Source: Roseateles toxinivorans
Lineage (GTDB): Bacteria > Pseudomonadota > Gammaproteobacteria > Burkholderiales > Burkholderiaceae_C
Length of the DNA stretch: 64,000 bases
Direction of reading: 5' to 3'
NCBI RefSeq assembly: GCF_004362525.1
Contig: NZ_SNXS01000003.1
Span: 62,001-126,000 of the forward strand
Part shown: positions 27,117-37,173 of the stretch, in pieces
Layout: the number at the start of each line of letters is the position of its first letter
Position numbering within the stretch: position 1 is the stretch's first letter
Position numbers and translations under genes: made by a program
Notes under the pieces: generated by a model
What the model was told of the DNA's origin: nothing
Database searches by the model: none
What the model saw: only the letters and a program-made list of their open reading frames with translations

Positions 27117-28322
27117 ATGCTGCTCAATTCACTGCTGCTGGCCCTGCGCGAGATCCGCCGCAACCTGCTGCGCTCGTTTCTGACCATCCTGGGCATCGTC
27201 ATCGGCGTCAGCGCCGTGATCACCATGGTCACACTGGGCAAGGGCGCGACCCAGTCGGTGCAGGACCAGATCGCCGGCCTGGGCAGCAATCTGCTGATGG
27301 TGCGGCCGGGCCAGCGCCAGGGCCCCGGCGGCGGCGGCGGCGCGCCCAGCTTCAAGGAGACCGACATCGACGCCATCGCCACGCAGATCGGCGGCGTCAG
27401 GGCGGTGGCACCCGAGGTGCGCACCGGTGTGACGGTGGTGGCCAACGGCCGCAACTGGGCCAGCAGCGTGACCGGCAGCAGCAATGCCTATTTCGACACC
27501 AGCAACTGGAAGCTGGCCAGCGGCCGCATCTTCAGCGAGGCCGAGCTGCGCGCCGGCGCCGCCGTCTGCCTGATCGGCGAGACGCCGCGCCGCGAGCTGT
27601 TCGGCAGCCTGCCGTCCCTGGGTGCGCAGCTGCGCGTCAAGCAGTTCAGCTGCGAGATCATCGGTGTGCTGGCCTCCAAGGGCCAGGGCGCGATGGGCAA
27701 TGACCAGGACGATATGGTGCTGGTGCCGCTGCACACCTTGCAACGCCGCGTCACCGGCAACCAGCGCATCTCGACCCTGCTGGTCTCAATGCAGGACGAC
27801 ACCGACAGCGAGCGCCTGAAGGCCAGCCTGACGGATCTGCTGCGCGAGCGCCGCAAGCTCAGCGCCGGCGATGAGAGCAACTTCAACATCCTCGACACCA
27901 AGCAGATCGCCGACACGCTGTCGGGCACGACGCAGATCATGACCACGCTGCTGGGTGCCGTGGCGGCGGTGAGCCTGCTGGTGGGCGGCATCGGCATCAT
28001 GAACATCATGCTGGTCAGCGTCAGCGAACGTACCCGCGAGATCGGCGTGCGCCTGGCCATAGGTGCGCTGGAGCGTGAGGTGCTGCTGCAGTTCCTGATC
28101 GAGGCGGTGGTGCTGGCCGCGCTGGGCGGGCTGATGGGTATCGCGCTGGCCACCGTGGCCTCGATTGCGCTGGCCCAACTGATGGGGCTGCCCTACCTCT
28201 TCGATCCGGCGATCAACCTGCTGTCGTTCGCTTTCTCGGCGGCGATTGGCGTGGTCTTCGGCTTTGTGCCGGCGCGGCGGGCGGCGCAGCTGAATCCGAT
28301 TGAGGCGTTGCGGCATGAGTGA
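27117..28322 (+). CDS. MacB-type ABC exporter permease
   Basis: The 401-residue protein starts with the MacB block ALREIRRNLLRSFLTILGIVI and GVSAVITMVTLGKGATQSV (about 7-45), followed by a periplasmic MacB core (about 50-275) with a Gly-rich stretch RQGPGGGGGAPS and the C-terminal FtsX helices with ERTREIGVRLAIGALEREVL near 302-321. It completes a four-part efflux system (OM factor, adaptor, ATPase, permease) of the kind that exports macrolides, lipopeptides or siderophores; the substrate cannot be told. The ATG at 27117 has GAGGAA upstream. Confidence 0.92.
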   Translation: MLLNSLLLALREIRRNLLRSFLTILGIVIGVSAVITMVTLGKGATQSVQDQIAGLGSNLLMVRPGQRQGPGGGGGAPSFKETDIDAIATQIGGVRAVAPEVRTGVTVVANGRNWASSVTGSSNAYFDTSNWKLASGRIFSEAELRAGAAVCLIGETPRRELFGSLPSLGAQLRVKQFSCEIIGVLASKGQGAMGNDQDDMVLVPLHTLQRRVTGNQRISTLLVSMQDDTDSERLKASLTDLLRERRKLSAGDESNFNILDTKQIADTLSGTTQIMTTLLGAVAAVSLLVGGIGIMNIMLVSVSERTREIGVRLAIGALEREVLLQFLIEAVVLAALGGLMGIALATVASIALAQLMGLPYLFDPAINLLSFAFSAAIGVVFGFVPARRAAQLNPIEALRHE

Positions 28323-28351
28323 TAGGTCGGCGTTGGGTGGCGGCGCAGCCG

Positions 28352-28590
28352 CAGCCCCGCCAGCCGCCGGGCTTCAGTGCGGGGGTCTTCGACTACCTTG
28401 CGGTGCTCGTACCTTGGGCCGGTCGCGCAACTCGCCCCGTTCGCTTCGCTCACTAAGCTCGGACAAACGCGCCCAGTCAGTTTATTGATCCGCACGCTGG
28501 CGCGTGCTGGCCCAAGCCGCTGCGCTCCTCAGCCCCGCACAGGCGCCCGTCGACCGGCGGGGCTGCGCCTGCGCTGATGCACCGTGGCGT
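28352..28590 (+). repeat. Dispersed intergenic repeat, copy B
   Basis: This copy aligns with 2281-2596 read in the other direction. It starts with a 38-bp identical block and ends at GATGCACCGTGGCGT; it lacks about 75 bp of hairpin-forming sequence present in copy A. Differences between the copies are spread over the length, which suggests old copies. Confidence 0.8.
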
Positions 28591-28648
28591 GGCAAAAGCT
28601 GGGCGACGCCGGCTCGCAATGCGCCACCGGCAGCGAAGGCATGGCTAG

Positions 28649-28670
28649 AGCCGTGCGCTGGCAGACAGAC
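28649..28670. promoter_or_regulatory. Candidate Crp/Fnr-type operator, site h
   Basis: AGCCGTGCGCTGGCAGACAGAC matches 14 of 18 fixed positions of the shared palindrome, with a nearly perfect right half. It lies 44 bp upstream of the FNR box of the arc operon. Confidence 0.4.
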
Positions 28671-28713
28671 ATTCGCCGCCACTTTTATCACTATTGATCG
28701 TGGATTGCGTCGA

Positions 28714-28727
28714 ATGATGTAGATCAA
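28714..28727 (+). promoter_or_regulatory. FNR/ANR box of the arc operon
   Basis: ATGATGTAGATCAA matches 9 of the 10 fixed positions of TTGAT-N4-ATCAA. Its centre is about 41 bp upstream of a start expected for the -10-like GATCAT at 28750-28755, the classic class II FNR position. arcDABC operons are known ANR/FNR targets in proteobacteria. Confidence 0.75.
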
Positions 28728-28749
28728 TGCAAGTCGCTGCGTGCGTCGC

Positions 28750-28755
28750 GATCAT
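28750..28755 (+). promoter_or_regulatory. Possible -10 element of the arcD promoter
   Basis: GATCAT matches four of six bases of TATAAT. It is supported only by its fit to the FNR box distance and lies 28 bp before the arcD start. Confidence 0.35.
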
Positions 28756-28783
28756 CAGCGCCCGAGGCCATGAAAGGATCACG

Positions 28784-30256
28784 ATGAGTACGCTGACATC
28801 CCAAGCCACACCCAAGGCATTACCGGAAAAGTCCGCGGCGGTCGCCGCCGCTCCGGCCAGGCTCTCGCTGGGCCTGCTGACCGCCCTTGTCGTGGGTTCC
28901 ATCATCGGCAGCGGCATCTTCGGTCTGCCGCAGAACATGGCGGCCGGCGCGGGGGCCGGGGCGGTGCTGATTGGCTGGTTGATCACCGGCGCTGGCATGC
29001 TGAGCCTGGCCCTGCTGTACCAGATGATTGCGCTGCGCAAGCCGGCGCTGAACAACGGCGTCTATGCCTATGCCCGGGCGATTGCCGGCGACTATGTCGG
29101 CTTCAACTCGGCCTGGGGCTACTGGGTCAGCGCCTGGCTGGGCAACGTCGGCTATCTGGTCGCGGCCTTTGGCGCCCTGGGCTACTTCTTCCCGGCCTTC
29201 GGCGAGGGCAATACGACCGCCGCCGTGATCGGTGCCTCGGTCGTGCTGTGGGTCGTGCACGGGCTGGTGCTCAAGGGCATCAAGGGCGCGGCGGTGCTGA
29301 ATGCCGTGGTCACCGTGGCCAAGGTGCTGCCGCTGCTGCTGTTCATCGTGCTGGTGGCGCTGGCCTTTCAGGTCGATGTGTTCACGCTCAGTCTGTGGGG
29401 CGACGCCAAGCTCGGTTCGGTGCTGGACCAGGTCAAGAGCACGATGCTCGTCACGGTCTGGGTGTTCATCGGCATCGAGGGCGCCAGCGTCTATTCGGCC
29501 CGGGCGCGCAACCGTGCCGATGTGGGCAAGGCGACGATCGCCGGTTTCCTGATCACGCTGGCGCTGCTGATGGCGGTATCGCTGCTGTCGCTGGGCATCC
29601 TGAGCCAGCCGGACCTGGCCGGGCTGAAGAACCCTTCGATGGCCGGCGTGCTCGAAAAGGCGGTCGGCACCTGGGGCGCGGTGCTGATCTATATCGGTGT
29701 GATCGTCTCGGTCGGTGGCGGCTTTCTGGCCTGGACGCTGCTGGCGGCCGAGTCGCTGTTCACCCCGGCCGGCGATGGCGTGATGCCCAAGGCGCTGGCG
29801 AAGCAGAACGGGCAGGGCGTGCCCGCCAACGCGATGTGGTTGACCAGCGGCATGGTGCAGCTGTTCCTGCTCGTGACCCTGTTCTCCAAGGCCTCGTACC
29901 TGGCGCTGATCTCGCTGTCCACCGCGATGATCCTGCTGCCCTATCTGTTCAGCGCCGTCTATGGGTTGGTGCTGGCACTGCGCCGTGAAGGCGAAGCCGG
30001 CACGCTGCGCGGCATCGATCTGCCGATCACCGGGCTTGCCACCGTCTACTGCGTCTGGCTGCTGTATGCCGCGGGCCCGAAGTACCTGCTGCTCAGCGCC
30101 TTGCTCTACGCACCGGGCGCACTGGTCTTCATGCTGGCCAAGCGTGAGCAGGGCAGGCCGCTGTTCCGTTCATTCGAGTGGGCGCTGTTTGCGGCGCTGG
30201 TGGCGTTGGCGCTGCTGTCGGGCTACTGGTTGAGTGCCGGCAAGCTGGCCCTTTGA
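28784..30256 (+). CDS. arcD: Arginine/ornithine antiporter ArcD
   Basis: The 490-residue inner-membrane protein of the basic-amino-acid APC family has about 13 helices, beginning [20 protein letters not shown], the APC family start with the GSGIFGLP motif. It swaps arginine from outside for ornithine made by the pathway, without energy cost. First gene of arcDABC; arcA begins 17 bp after it. The ATG at 28784 follows AAAGGATC. The FNR box at 28714-28727 predicts low-oxygen induction. Confidence 0.94.
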   Translation: MSTLTSQATPKALPEKSAAVAAAPARLSLGLLTALVVGSIIGSGIFGLPQNMAAGAGAGAVLIGWLITGAGMLSLALLYQMIALRKPALNNGVYAYARAIAGDYVGFNSAWGYWVSAWLGNVGYLVAAFGALGYFFPAFGEGNTTAAVIGASVVLWVVHGLVLKGIKGAAVLNAVVTVAKVLPLLLFIVLVALAFQVDVFTLSLWGDAKLGSVLDQVKSTMLVTVWVFIGIEGASVYSARARNRADVGKATIAGFLITLALLMAVSLLSLGILSQPDLAGLKNPSMAGVLEKAVGTWGAVLIYIGVIVSVGGGFLAWTLLAAESLFTPAGDGVMPKALAKQNGQGVPANAMWLTSGMVQLFLLVTLFSKASYLALISLSTAMILLPYLFSAVYGLVLALRREGEAGTLRGIDLPITGLATVYCVWLLYAAGPKYLLLSALLYAPGALVFMLAKREQGRPLFRSFEWALFAALVALALLSGYWLSAGKLAL

Positions 30257-30273
30257 TTCCTGGGAGAGAAAAG

Positions 30274-31491
30274 ATGAGCTATGGCGTGCATTCCGAAGTC
30301 GGCGTTCTGCGCAAGGTGCTGGTCTGCCGGCCGGGCCTGGCCCAGGCGCGGCTGACGCCGGCCAATTGCAAGGAACTGCTGTTCGACGATGTGCTATGGG
30401 TCTCGCAGGCGCGCAACGACCACCATGTGTTCACCAATGCGATGGGCGAGCGCGGCGTCGAGGTGCTGGAGTTGCACCAGCTGCTGGCCGAGGTCGTGGC
30501 ACTGCCCGAGCCCCGCGCCTGGCTGCTGGACCGCAAGCTCGGCCCTGACTTCATCGATCCCGAGGCCGCGGCCGAGCTGCGCCCCTGGCTGGAGGCGCTG
30601 ACACCGCAAAAGCTGGCCGAGCATCTGATCGGCGGCCTGCTGCGCGGCGAGCTGCCGTTCGCGGTGCCGGGCCTGAGCGCCCAATGCCTGGGCGCGGCGG
30701 ACTTTCTATTGCCGCCACTGCCCAACACCCTGTTCACCCGCGACTCCAGCTGCTGGATAGGCGATGGCGCGGTGCTGGGCGCGATGTACTGGCCGGCACG
30801 CCGCCACGAGACGCTCTTGATGACGGCCGTCTATCGCTTCCACCCGGCCTTCAAGGGCCAGATCACCGAATGGTGGGGCGACCCCGACCGTGGCCACGGC
30901 CAGGCCTCGATCGAGGGCGGCGATGTGATGCCGCTGGGCAATGGCCTGGTGCTGATAGGCATGGGCGAGCGCAGCTCGCCGCAGGCGGTCAGCCAGCTGG
31001 CGCGACGACTGTTCGCGCAAGGAGCTGCCAGCCGGGTGATTGCCGCGCAGCTGCCAAAATCGCGTGGGGCGATGCACCTGGACACGGTGTTCACCTTCTG
31101 CGACCGCGATCTGGTCACCGTCTTCCCCGAGGTCGTGGCCGAGATACGCGCGTTCAGTCTGCGGCCGGGCGAGGCGAGCGGCGCGCTGGATGTGCGCGCC
31201 GAAACCCAGCCCTTCCTCGATGTGGTCGCCGAGGCCATGGGCCTGAAGGCCCTGCGCGTCGTGCAGACCGGCGGCGACGGCTTCGAGGCCGAACGCGAGC
31301 AGTGGGACGACGGCAACAATCTGCTGGCCCTGGCCCCGGGCGTGGTGATGGCCTACAACCGCAATGTCTACACCAACACGCTGCTGCGCAAGGCCGGCGT
31401 CGAGGTCATCACGATACCCAGCAGCGAACTGGGCCGCGGTCGCGGTGGCAGCCACTGCATGAGCTGCCCGGTGCAGCGCGATCCTCTCTGA
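30274..31491 (+). CDS. arcA: Arginine deiminase
   Basis: The 405-residue cytosolic enzyme hydrolyses arginine to citrulline and ammonia. The family blocks are present: [10 protein letters not shown] (about 156-165), [14 protein letters not shown] (about 269-282) and the catalytic Cys395 in GGSHCMSCP near the C-terminus. The substrate His lies in HLDTVF. Length and motifs are those of active ArcA. GGGAGAG is placed ten bases before the ATG. Sits between arcD and arcB in one transcript. Confidence 0.96.
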   Translation: MSYGVHSEVGVLRKVLVCRPGLAQARLTPANCKELLFDDVLWVSQARNDHHVFTNAMGERGVEVLELHQLLAEVVALPEPRAWLLDRKLGPDFIDPEAAAELRPWLEALTPQKLAEHLIGGLLRGELPFAVPGLSAQCLGAADFLLPPLPNTLFTRDSSCWIGDGAVLGAMYWPARRHETLLMTAVYRFHPAFKGQITEWWGDPDRGHGQASIEGGDVMPLGNGLVLIGMGERSSPQAVSQLARRLFAQGAASRVIAAQLPKSRGAMHLDTVFTFCDRDLVTVFPEVVAEIRAFSLRPGEASGALDVRAETQPFLDVVAEAMGLKALRVVQTGGDGFEAEREQWDDGNNLLALAPGVVMAYNRNVYTNTLLRKAGVEVITIPSSELGRGRGGSHCMSCPVQRDPL

Positions 31492-31512
31492 CACCCTCAC
31501 CAAGGCCACACC

Positions 31513-32511
31513 ATGAGCTTCAATCTGCGCAACCGTTCGCTGCTGGACCTGGCCGATTTCGAGCCGCGCGACATCCGCTATCTGCTTGACCTGGCGGCCG
31601 AGCTGAAGCGCTCCAAATATGCTGGCAACGAGATGCAGCGCCTGCAGCGCAAGAATATCGCCCTGGTGTTCGAGAAGGCCTCGACACGCACGCGCTGCGC
31701 CTTCGAAGTGGCGGCCCACGACCAGGGCGCCCATGTCACCTATATCGACCCGGCCAGCTCGCAGATCGGCCACAAGGAGTCGCTGAAGGACACTGCCCGC
31801 GTGCTGGGCCGCATGTATGACGGCATCGAGTACCGGGGCTTCCACCAGAGCGTGGTCGAGGAGCTGGCGCGCTTCTCGCATGTGCCGGTCTGGAACGGGC
31901 TGACCGACGAGTCGCACCCGACCCAGATCCTGGCCGACCTGCTGACGATGGAGGAGTTCGGCGAGAAGCCGCTGCACGAGATGTCGTTCTGCTACATCGG
32001 CGACGCGCGCTTCAATATGGGTTGCTCGCTGCTGATCGGCGGTGTGCAGATGGGCATGGATGTGCGCATTGCCGCGCCGCCCGGCCTGCAGCCGCCGGCC
32101 GAGCTGGTGGCGTCCATGCACGTCTTGGCCGAGCGCACCGGCGCCAGGATCACCATCGTGGCCGACCCGCTGAAGGCCGTGGCAGGTGCCGATTTCATCT
32201 ACACCGATGTCTGGGTGTCCATGGGCGAACCCAAGGAGGTTTGGGCACAGCGCATCGAACAGCTGCTGCCCTACCAGGTGACGCCCGCACTGATGCTCGC
32301 CACCGGCAAGCCGCGCACCAAGTTCATGCACTGCCTGCCGGCGCTGCACAACCTCGACACCGAGCTGGGCCGCCAGCTGCACGAGCAGTTCGGCCTGACG
32401 GCGCTGGAGGTCACCGACGAGGTGTTCGAGTCAGAGGCCTCCATCGTCTTCACCCAGGCCGAGAACCGCGTGCACACGATCAAGGCGGTGCTGGTCGCCA
32501 CGCTGGCATGA
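31513..32511 (+). CDS. arcB: Catabolic ornithine carbamoyltransferase
   Basis: The 332-residue enzyme splits citrulline with phosphate into ornithine and carbamoyl phosphate. The carbamoyl-phosphate site STRTR is at residues 57-61, [15 protein letters not shown] at about 135-149 and the ornithine-site Cys motif [10 protein letters not shown] at about 272-281. Its place between arcA and arcC assigns it to the catabolic form (ArcB) and not to biosynthetic ArgF. The arcC start overlaps its stop (ATGA). Confidence 0.96.
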   Translation: MSFNLRNRSLLDLADFEPRDIRYLLDLAAELKRSKYAGNEMQRLQRKNIALVFEKASTRTRCAFEVAAHDQGAHVTYIDPASSQIGHKESLKDTARVLGRMYDGIEYRGFHQSVVEELARFSHVPVWNGLTDESHPTQILADLLTMEEFGEKPLHEMSFCYIGDARFNMGCSLLIGGVQMGMDVRIAAPPGLQPPAELVASMHVLAERTGARITIVADPLKAVAGADFIYTDVWVSMGEPKEVWAQRIEQLLPYQVTPALMLATGKPRTKFMHCLPALHNLDTELGRQLHEQFGLTALEVTDEVFESEASIVFTQAENRVHTIKAVLVATLA

Positions 32512-33431
32512 AGCTGGTCATTGCGTTGGGCGGCAATGCGCTGCTGCGCCGGGGCCAGGACTTGAGTGCCGGCAACCAGCTGGCCAATATTCGTCGCGCC
32601 GCAGCGCAGATTGCTCTGGTGGCACCGGGCAACGACCTCGTGCTGACCCACGGCAATGGCCCTCAGGTCGGCCTGCTGGCCCTGCAGTCGGCCGCCTATG
32701 CGACGGTTCAGACCTATCCGCTCGACGTGCTGGGCGCGCAGACCGACGGCATGATTGGCTATTTGCTGGAGCAGGAGCTGAGCAATCTGCTGCCCGAACG
32801 GGTGGTGGCAACCTTGATGACGCGCATCGCCGTTGATCTGTCCGACCCGGCCTTTGCCTCGCCGACCAAGCCGATCGGCCCGGTCTACACGCAGGCCGAG
32901 TCGGAGCGCATCGCGGCCGAGCAGGGCTGGACGATGGCGCCCGACGGCAAGGCCTTCCGCCGCGTCGTGCCCTCACCGGCGCCAAAGTCCGTGCTGGGCC
33001 TGCAGCCGATCCGCTGGTTGCTGGCGCAGGGCGCGCTGGTGGTGGCGGCCGGCGGGGGTGGCATTCCGGTGGCGGCCGATGCGCAGGGCAGGCTGCAGGG
33101 CGTCGAGGCGGTGATTGACAAGGACGCCTGCTCCAGCTTGCTGGCCCGCGATCTGGGCGCCGACTGCCTGGTCATCGCCACCGATGTCGACACCGTCTAT
33201 CTGGACTTCGGATTGCCCACGCAGCGGGCCGTGGGCCATGTGGCTCCCGAGGCCTTGGCTTCAGTGCGCTTCCCGGCGGGATCGATGGGCCCCAAGGTGG
33301 AAGCCGCCTGTGACTTTGTGCGCGCCACCGGCCAACGCGCGGTAATCGGCTCGCTGGACCGTATCGAGGCGATGCTGCGCGGCGAGGCCGGCACGCAGGT
33401 CAGCCCCACAGGCGCCCGTACGCTGATTTAG
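32508..33431 (+). CDS. arcC: Carbamate kinase
   Basis: The 307-residue enzyme uses carbamoyl phosphate and ADP to make ATP, ammonia and CO2, the energy step of the pathway. It begins [17 protein letters not shown], with the family blocks [15 protein letters not shown] (about 46-60) and [12 protein letters not shown] (about 177-188) and [14 protein letters not shown] near the end. The start at 32508 overlaps the arcB stop by four bases. Its stop overlaps that of the convergent DUF1488-like gene by four bases. Confidence 0.96.
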   Translation: MKLVIALGGNALLRRGQDLSAGNQLANIRRAAAQIALVAPGNDLVLTHGNGPQVGLLALQSAAYATVQTYPLDVLGAQTDGMIGYLLEQELSNLLPERVVATLMTRIAVDLSDPAFASPTKPIGPVYTQAESERIAAEQGWTMAPDGKAFRRVVPSPAPKSVLGLQPIRWLLAQGALVVAAGGGGIPVAADAQGRLQGVEAVIDKDACSSLLARDLGADCLVIATDVDTVYLDFGLPTQRAVGHVAPEALASVRFPAGSMGPKVEAACDFVRATGQRAVIGSLDRIEAMLRGEAGTQVSPTGARTLI

Positions 33432-33685
33432 GCCGGGCTGCGCAGGTCGTACTCGCGCAGCATCACCGGCTCGATCGAGCCACCGGCCACGCGGCGGCGC
33501 ACGGCGGCGGCGAGGTCCTGCTCATGCTTGTGATAGGTTTCCAGCGGGTCGTCGCCCTGCTCGGTGGGGCGGTAGCGGTAGTGCAGTGTGGCGCTGCTGA
33601 TGCTGGCGCCCACCAGTTGTTCATCGACCATGACCCAGAAGCGTATCGCTCCGGAGTCAGCGTGGTAGTGAGGGGGGTGTGACAT
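33428..33685 (-). CDS. DUF1488-like small protein
   Basis: The 85-residue protein has [19 protein letters not shown] near its start and [20 protein letters not shown] near its end, matching DUF1488-type proteins of unknown function. Start: ATG 33685 with GGGAG eight bases before it; a longer in-frame start is less likely. The csbD terminator lies just upstream, so it probably has its own promoter. Confidence 0.7.
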   Translation of the reverse strand: MSHPPHYHADSGAIRFWVMVDEQLVGASISSATLHYRYRPTEQGDDPLETYHKHEQDLAAAVRRRVAGGSIEPVMLREYDLRSPA

Positions 33686-33705
33686 GGCGCTCCCTTGGCG
33701 GCAAT

Positions 33706-33733
33706 GGAAAAGGCCGCGACGCTGGTCGCGGCC
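33706..33733 (-). terminator. Intrinsic terminator after csbD
   Basis: On the minus strand a 9-bp GC stem (GGCCGCGAC with GTCGCGGCC, loop of four) is followed by TTTTCC. It lies about 38 bp after the csbD stop. Confidence 0.75.
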
Positions 33734-33770
33734 CATGAAAGCCCCGCAGGGCTCCCGGATCAGAACACGC

Positions 33771-33956
33771 TCAGGCCTTGTGCTTGGCGTCTTTCAGCAT
33801 TTCTTTGGCGTCGCCCACAACTTTCTGGGTCTTGCCCTCGACCTGCTTGGCAATGCCCTTGACTTGCTGATCGGTGTTGCCTATGACTTCACCGAGCTTT
33901 TCCTGCACCTTGCCCAGGGTCTCTTTGGCGGTGCCCTTCACTTGGTCTTTGTTCAT
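33771..33956 (-). CDS. CsbD family stress protein
   Basis: The 61-residue, Lys/Gly-rich, helical protein (MNKDQVKGTAKETLGKVQEK, later QVKGIAKQVEGKTQKVVGDA) is a typical CsbD-like protein. These are made in general stress or stationary phase; function is unknown. The ATG at 33956 follows GAAAGGAAA. A longer open frame upstream has no family similarity. A strong terminator follows. Confidence 0.93.
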   Translation of the reverse strand: MNKDQVKGTAKETLGKVQEKLGEVIGNTDQQVKGIAKQVEGKTQKVVGDAKEMLKDAKHKA

Positions 33957-34180
33957 GGTGTTTCCTTTCGGTTGATGTTGCAAGGCGGAGCGCGCTGTTG
34001 CGCCCCGTGGAGTCAAGATTAGGGCCGGCATCGATCGGCTGACATCGGCACGCGCCGCAAGTCAATGTCGGTGTTGTCCTACCCCGTCAACTCCGCGCCG
34101 CTGAGGCCTGCGTCTTGGTGATGGTGTTAGGGTGGGGACATGCACAGCTGCCAGGATCGTGCGTCTGGGCGAGGTCGGGC

Positions 34181-34202
34181 GTCTGTGCGCCAGCCCACTC
34201 AT
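34181..34202. promoter_or_regulatory. Candidate Crp/Fnr-type operator, site d
   Basis: GTCTGTGCGCCAGCCCACTCAT matches 14 of 18 fixed positions (left half perfect). It ends 12 bp before the start of the second Crp/Fnr gene, where a bound protein would block transcription or act on its own expression. Confidence 0.4.
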
Positions 34203-34214
34203 CGAGAGATCACT

Positions 34215-34997
34215 ATGGCCTTGGTCAACGACAATCGCGACGACGCTTCTTCCGGTTCCCGTCCACGGAGGCTCACTCTGGTGAATGTGCCGAATCCCCG
34301 CCGCAACCAGCTGCTCGCCGCGCTGCCGCCGGAGGAATGGGCGCGCTGGTTGCCGCAGCTCGAAGCGGTGGAGATGCCTCTGGGTCAGGTGCTGTACGAG
34401 TCGGGCGGCCATCTGAGCCATGTCTATTTCCCGACCACCGCCATCGTCTCGCTGCTCTATGTGATGGAAGACGGTGCCTCGGCCGAGATTGCCGTGGTGG
34501 GCCACGAGGGGCTGGTCGGCGTGTCGCTGTTCATGGGCGGCGAGTCAACGCCCAGCCGCGCGGTGGTGCAGAGCGCGGGCCAGGGCTTCCGGCTCAAGGC
34601 CCACCTGATGCTGCAGGAGTTCAACCGTGCCGGCCCGGTGCTGCACCTGCTGCTGCGCTACACCCAGGCGCTGATCACCCAGATGTCGCAGACGGCGGTG
34701 TGCAACCGCCACCATTCGCTGGACCAGCAGCTGTGCCGCTGGCTGCTGCTGAGCCTGGACCGCCTGCCGACCAATGAGCTGGTGATGACGCAGGAGCTGA
34801 TCGCCAATATGCTGGGTGTGCGCCGTGAGGGCGTGACCGAGGCGGCCGGCCGTCTGCAGGAGGCCGGGCTGATCAGCTACCGGCGCGGCCACATCACCGC
34901 CCTGGACCGTCCCGGCCTGGAGCGCCGTGCCTGCGAGTGCTATGCGGTGGTCAAAAAGGAATACGACCGGCTGCTGCCGGCCACCGTGGCGAGCTGA
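34215..34997 (+). CDS. Crp/Fnr family transcription regulator (paralog 2)
   Basis: The 260-residue protein has a cNMP-type sensor (about 45-160; MPLGQVLYESGGHLSHVYFP) and a winged helix (about 185-245) with recognition helix LGVRREGVTEAAGRL. This helix is almost the same as in the protein at 22577-23308, and the middle (LLLRYTQALITQM, CNRHHSL.QQLCRWLL) is also close. No FNR-type Cys cluster. The N-terminus carries an extra 30-residue polar tail. Start: ATG 34215 follows GAGAGA; the longer frame is unlikely. It may bind the same operators as its paralog. Confidence 0.9.
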   Translation: MALVNDNRDDASSGSRPRRLTLVNVPNPRRNQLLAALPPEEWARWLPQLEAVEMPLGQVLYESGGHLSHVYFPTTAIVSLLYVMEDGASAEIAVVGHEGLVGVSLFMGGESTPSRAVVQSAGQGFRLKAHLMLQEFNRAGPVLHLLLRYTQALITQMSQTAVCNRHHSLDQQLCRWLLLSLDRLPTNELVMTQELIANMLGVRREGVTEAAGRLQEAGLISYRRGHITALDRPGLERRACECYAVVKKEYDRLLPATVAS

Positions 34998-35009
34998 GTT
35001 TGTTGGCGC

Positions 35010-35031
35010 CAGTGTGCGCTGCCAGACAGAC
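35010..35031. promoter_or_regulatory. Candidate Crp/Fnr-type operator, site e (weak)
   Basis: CAGTGTGCGCTGCCAGACAGAC matches 13 of 18 fixed positions, with ACAGAC perfect. It closely resembles site h before arcD (GTGCGCTG.CAGACAGAC shared). It lies 54 bp upstream of the gene at 35086. Confidence 0.33.
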
Positions 35032-35053
35032 GGGCCGATGCAAACCGGCAAGA

Positions 35054-35077
35054 CTTGGACTTGAACCAAAGTCCAAG
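35054..35077 (+). promoter_or_regulatory. Hairpin covering the ribosome site of the DUF4398 gene
   Basis: CTTGGACTT (35054-35062) and AAGTCCAAG (35069-35077) form a perfect 9-bp stem with a GAACCA loop. The 3' arm ends in the AAGGAA Shine-Dalgarno seven bases before the ATG at 35086, so the folded RNA would hide part of it. Confidence 0.6.
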
Positions 35078-35085
35078 GAACCGAC

Positions 35086-35484
35086 ATGACACTCCATCAC
35101 CTGATTCCCGCCCGTGCCACCGCGCTGGGTCTGACGCTCGCCGCGTCCGCCGTGCTGATGCTGGGCGGTTGCGCCAGCAACGCCCCCATGCCCACGGCCC
35201 AGATGGCAGTGGCCGAGGCCGCCGTGCAGCAGGCCAATAGCAGCAGCACCGCCGAGGGCGCACCGGGCGAGTTGCAGGTGGCGATTGCCAAGCTGGCCAG
35301 CGCCCGCGAGGCGGTCGCCGCCAAGGACTACGACCGTGCCACCCGGCTGGCCGAGCAGGCCCAGGTCGATGCCCAGGTGGCCGAGCTGCATGCTCAGTCG
35401 ACACGCTCGCGCAAGGCCGCGCAGGAGTCGCAAGACGCCGCCCGCGTGCTGCGCGAGGAAATCAGCCGCAAGACCCCGCGCTGA
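35086..35484 (+). CDS. DUF4398 family lipoprotein
   Basis: The 132-residue precursor has a signal peptide with lipobox VLMLGGCAS (Cys about residue 29). The mature part is helical, with ELQVAIAKLASAREAVAAKD and YDRATRLAEQAQVDAQVAEL blocks of DUF4398. These proteins often precede OmpA-type genes and are thought to be envelope lipoproteins. The OmpA gene starts 59 bp after its stop. Confidence 0.87.
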   Translation: MTLHHLIPARATALGLTLAASAVLMLGGCASNAPMPTAQMAVAEAAVQQANSSSTAEGAPGELQVAIAKLASAREAVAAKDYDRATRLAEQAQVDAQVAELHAQSTRSRKAAQESQDAARVLREEISRKTPR

Positions 35485-35543
35485 TCCATCCACCATCCAC
35501 ATTGTTCGCCGCGCCCCTGCGTGCGGCGAATCAGGAGTTCCCC

Positions 35544-36449
<906 letters not shown>

Positions 36450-36468
36450 AGCCCCCGTTTGCCAGCGG

Positions 36469-36503
36469 CCGCGCCTGGGCTAACGCCCGGCGCGGCTTCT
36501 TTC
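36469..36503 (+). terminator. Intrinsic terminator after the ompA-like gene
   Basis: GCCGCGCC(T)GGGC pairs with GCCCGGCGCGGC (36486-36497) through a TAAC loop, with one bulged T, and is followed by TTCTTT. It separates the convergent OmpA-type and FMN reductase genes. Confidence 0.75.
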
Positions 36504-36505
36504 AT

Positions 36506-37066
36506 TCAGGCGGTCTTGTTCTGTTCCACCCACTGCTCGAACGCCGCCATGAACTTCTCCAGGAAGGCCTGGGTGTCGGGCTTCTTGATCGCGCCGGCGT
36601 CATCGAACAGATCGCCACCGCCACCGAGATAGGCCTCGGGCTGCTGCAGGGTCGGCATGTCCAGGAACACCAGCGATTGGCGCAGATGGTGATTGGCGCC
36701 GAAACCGCCGATGGCGCCGGGCGACAGGCTCACCACCGCGGCGGGCTTGCCGCTCCAGGCGCTTTGGCCATAGGGGCGGGAGGCGATGTCGATGGCGTTC
36801 TTCAGCACGCCCGGTACCGAGCGGTTGTACTCGGGGGTGACGAAGAGCACAGCGTCGGCGGCCTGGATCTGCTGCTTGAAGGCCACCGAGGGTGGTGGCG
36901 GGCTGGCGTCGTCATCCTGGTTGTACAGCGGCAGCGCGCCGATCTCGGCCATCTCCAGCTTCAGGCCGGGCGGTGCCATGGCCGCCAGTGCCAGGGCCAG
37001 CTTGCGGTTGATCGAATCCTTGCGCAGGCTGCCGACGACGACGGCAACGCGATAGGGTGTGCTCAT
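36506..37066 (-). CDS. NAD(P)H-dependent FMN reductase (ChrR-like)
   Basis: The 186-residue flavodoxin-like protein has GSLRKDSINRKLALAL (about 11-26), which binds the FMN phosphate, and TPEYNRSVPGVLKNAIDIAS (about 77-96), the family signature. Such enzymes reduce quinones, azo dyes or chromate with NAD(P)H and FMN. ATG 37066 was chosen, which begins with the family-typical short lead MSTPYRVAVVVGS. The GGDEF gene diverges 107 bp away. Confidence 0.92.
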   Translation of the reverse strand: MSTPYRVAVVVGSLRKDSINRKLALALAAMAPPGLKLEMAEIGALPLYNQDDDASPPPPSVAFKQQIQAADAVLFVTPEYNRSVPGVLKNAIDIASRPYGQSAWSGKPAAVVSLSPGAIGGFGANHHLRQSLVFLDMPTLQQPEAYLGGGGDLFDDAGAIKKPDTQAFLEKFMAAFEQWVEQNKTA

Positions 37067-37173
37067 GGGTGCTCCTTGCAATGTGGCTGACGGACCCCTC
37101 TTGTACTCCCTCCGGCGTCGCCCTGGGGTTTGTTGCGCTGTCGCCCCTGGGATTTGGACGTAATCTCGGCCCC

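Larger units (their letters stand above)
28323..28783. other. 461-bp intergenic stretch: repeat copy B plus arc promoter region
   Basis: No gene is seen. The left part (28352-28590) is the second copy of the dispersed repeat. The right part carries the operator-like site h (28649-28670), the FNR box (28714-28727) and a possible -10 element (28750-28755) before arcD. A more AT-rich patch at about 28680-28700 (ACTTTTATCACTATTGATCG) marks the promoter area. Confidence 0.7.
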
